This document shows, in pieces, positions 50,691 through 51,915 of a DNA stretch of 51,915 nucleotides. The DNA comes from Gammaproteobacteria bacterium (GTDB lineage: Bacteria > Pseudomonadota > Gammaproteobacteria > Steroidobacterales > GCA-2729495), in the NCBI GenBank assembly GCA_020851975.1, contig JADZBS010000043.1, forward strand, positions 1 through 51,915, in the 5' to 3' direction. Every line of letters begins with the position of its first letter. Position 1 is the first letter of the stretch. The position numbers and the translations under genes are program-made. The notes beneath the pieces were generated by a model, which was not told the DNA's origin, did not search any database, and saw nothing but the letters and a program-made list of their open reading frames with translations.

Positions 50691-51915
50691 ATGAGCATCA
50701 CCCGCCGCGACTTCGTGAAACTCAACGCCATCGCGGCTGCCGCGGCGGCAGCCGGCATCACCATTCCGGGCGTGGCCGAAGCCCTGGCCGCGGCGGTGCA
50801 GGACAAGACCGTGCGCTGGGACAAGGGCGTGTGCCGGTACTGCGGCACCGGTTGCGGGGTGCTGGTCGGCGTGAAGGACGGCCGCGTCGTCGCCACACAG
50901 GGCGACCCGGACGCGCCGGTGAACAAGGGCCTGAACTGCATCAAGGGCTACTTCCTCGCCAAGATCATGTACGGCAAGGACCGGCTGACCACGCCGCTGC
51001 TGCGCATGAAGGACGGCCGGTTCGACAAGAACGGCGAGTTCGCACCCGTTGGGTGGGACCAGGCCTTCGACGTGATGGCGGAGAAATGCAAGGCGACGTT
51101 GAAGGAGAAGGGCCCGACGGCGGTGGGCATGTTCGGCAGCGGCCAGTGGACCATCTGGGAAGGCTACGCGGCGGCCAAGCTGATGAAGGCAGGGCTTCGC
51201 TCGAACAACATCGACCCGAATGCACGCCACTGCATGGCGAGCGCCGTGGCGGGCTTCATGCGCACCTTCGGCATCGACGAGCCCATGGGTTGCTACGACG
51301 ACCTCGAGAAGGCAGATGCCTTCGTGCTGTGGGGCTCGAACATGGCCGAGATGCACCCGGTGCTCTGGTCGCGGCTGACAGATCGACGGCTCACGGCGCC
51401 GGACACGAAAGTCGCAGTGCTCTCTACCTTCAGCCACCGCAGCTGCGAGCTGGCGGACCTCGAGGTCATCTTCAACCCGCAGACCGACCTCGCCATCCTC
51501 AACTACATCTGTCACTACATCATCCAGAACGGCGCGGTGAACGAGGCGTTCGTCGCCCGGCACGTCAACTTCTTCAAGGGCGTGACCGACATCGGCTACG
51601 GGCTGCGCCCGAACCATCCGCTCGAGCAGGTGGCCGGCAACAATGGCTACCCGGACGCCGAGGGCAAGCCCAAGGGCGATCCGGGCAAGGCCGACCCCAT
51701 CACGTTCGAGGAGTTCAGGCAGTTCGTCGCCACCTACACCGCCGACTACGTGTCGCAGCTCTCCGGCGTGCCGGTCGAGAAGCTCGAAGCGCTGGCGCAG
51801 CTCTATGCGGACCCGAAGCGCAAGGTGGTCTCGTACTGGACCATGGGCTTCAATCAGCACACCCGCGGCACGTGGGTCAACAACATGATCTACAACGTGC
51901 ACCTGCTGGTGGGCA
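50691..51915 (+). CDS. napA: Periplasmic nitrate reductase catalytic subunit, N-terminal half (3' end outside window)
   Basis: NapA reduces nitrate to nitrite in the periplasm with a molybdenum bis-MGD cofactor. About 408 of roughly 830 residues are visible. A Tat signal (ITRRDFVKL followed by an Ala-rich stretch) leads to an iron-sulfur motif with Cys48, Cys51, Cys55 (CRYCGTGC) and Cys83 (GLNCIKG). The electron-relay lysine is in [19 protein letters not shown], and the molybdenum ligand is Cys181 in NARHCMASA. The start is ATG 50691. The TatABC genes 16 kb to the left are the expected export route. Confidence 0.96.
   Translation, partial: MSITRRDFVKLNAIAAAAAAAGITIPGVAEALAAAVQDKTVRWDKGVCRYCGTGCGVLVGVKDGRVVATQGDPDAPVNKGLNCIKGYFLAKIMYGKDRLTTPLLRMKDGRFDKNGEFAPVGWDQAFDVMAEKCKATLKEKGPTAVGMFGSGQWTIWEGYAAAKLMKAGLRSNNIDPNARHCMASAVAGFMRTFGIDEPMGCYDDLEKADAFVLWGSNMAEMHPVLWSRLTDRRLTAPDTKVAVLSTFSHRSCELADLEVIFNPQTDLAILNYICHYIIQNGAVNEAFVARHVNFFKGVTDIGYGLRPNHPLEQVAGNNGYPDAEGKPKGDPGKADPITFEEFRQFVATYTADYVSQLSGVPVEKLEALAQLYADPKRKVVSYWTMGFNQHTRGTWVNNMIYNVHLLVG

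Overview
The window is a GC-rich chromosomal segment of a gammaproteobacterium. It covers the replication-origin neighbourhood and about 40 kb to its right. The order mnmE-yidC-rnpA-rpmH / dnaA-dnaN-recF-gyrB, then glyQ-glyS-gmhB-plsC, glnA-glnL-glnG and the rhodanese-grxC-secB-gpsA block, is the conserved arrangement of Pseudomonas- and Xanthomonas-like gammaproteobacteria. I cannot name the genus from sequence alone.

Layout. (1) 1-1388: 3' part of a type I restriction gene (hsdR) ending 14 bp from the 3' end of mnmE, a known integration hot spot. (2) 1403-11414: origin region, with mnmE, yidC, rnpA and rpmH leftward and dnaA, dnaN, recF and gyrB rightward. There is a DnaA box before dnaA, a likely oriC-type spacer between dnaA and dnaN, and two perfect parS palindromes inside recF. 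(3) 11469-16058: leftward glyQ-glyS-gmhB-plsC plus a small membrane protein. (4) 16146-20895: nitrogen regulon, with NtrC sites and a sigma-54 promoter before glnA, then a DUF4124 protein, glnL and glnG. (5) 20912-29741: housekeeping and envelope genes (pyrD, trmL, gpsA, secB, grxC, rhodanese, envC-like, ctpA-like, GGDEF, HIT, thioesterase, DUF1330). (6) 29811-41416: peptide-uptake and export region. dtd-tatABC-POT-OPT runs leftward. A five-gene peptide ABC transporter runs rightward, interrupted by a REP-type palindromic repeat. (7) 41979-50207: accessory signalling and surface cluster, with a Crp-type regulator, a CHASE2 sensor and a cyclase domain separated by a one-base frameshift, a FecR-TPR-beta-barrel protein, a cysteine-rich secreted protein and a secreted metalloprotease. 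(8) 50420-51915: napD and the start of napA (periplasmic nitrate reductase), running off the window.

How the genes connect. The origin block supplies replication initiation, clamp, gyrase and chromosome segregation sites. GlnL/GlnG act back on the NtrC and sigma-54 elements in front of glnA. TatABC can export NapA, whose twin-arginine signal is visible. SecB, YidC and EnvC serve envelope biogenesis. OPT, POT and the ABC system import peptides. The cluster at 42-50 kb looks like a cyclic-nucleotide-linked surface or secretion module and is the best candidate for an undescribed system.

Three conserved genes (rnpA, recF, glnL) have no ATG, GTG or TTG at the expected start and probably begin at CTG or another rare codon. 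No tRNA, rRNA, CRISPR array or complete insertion sequence was seen.
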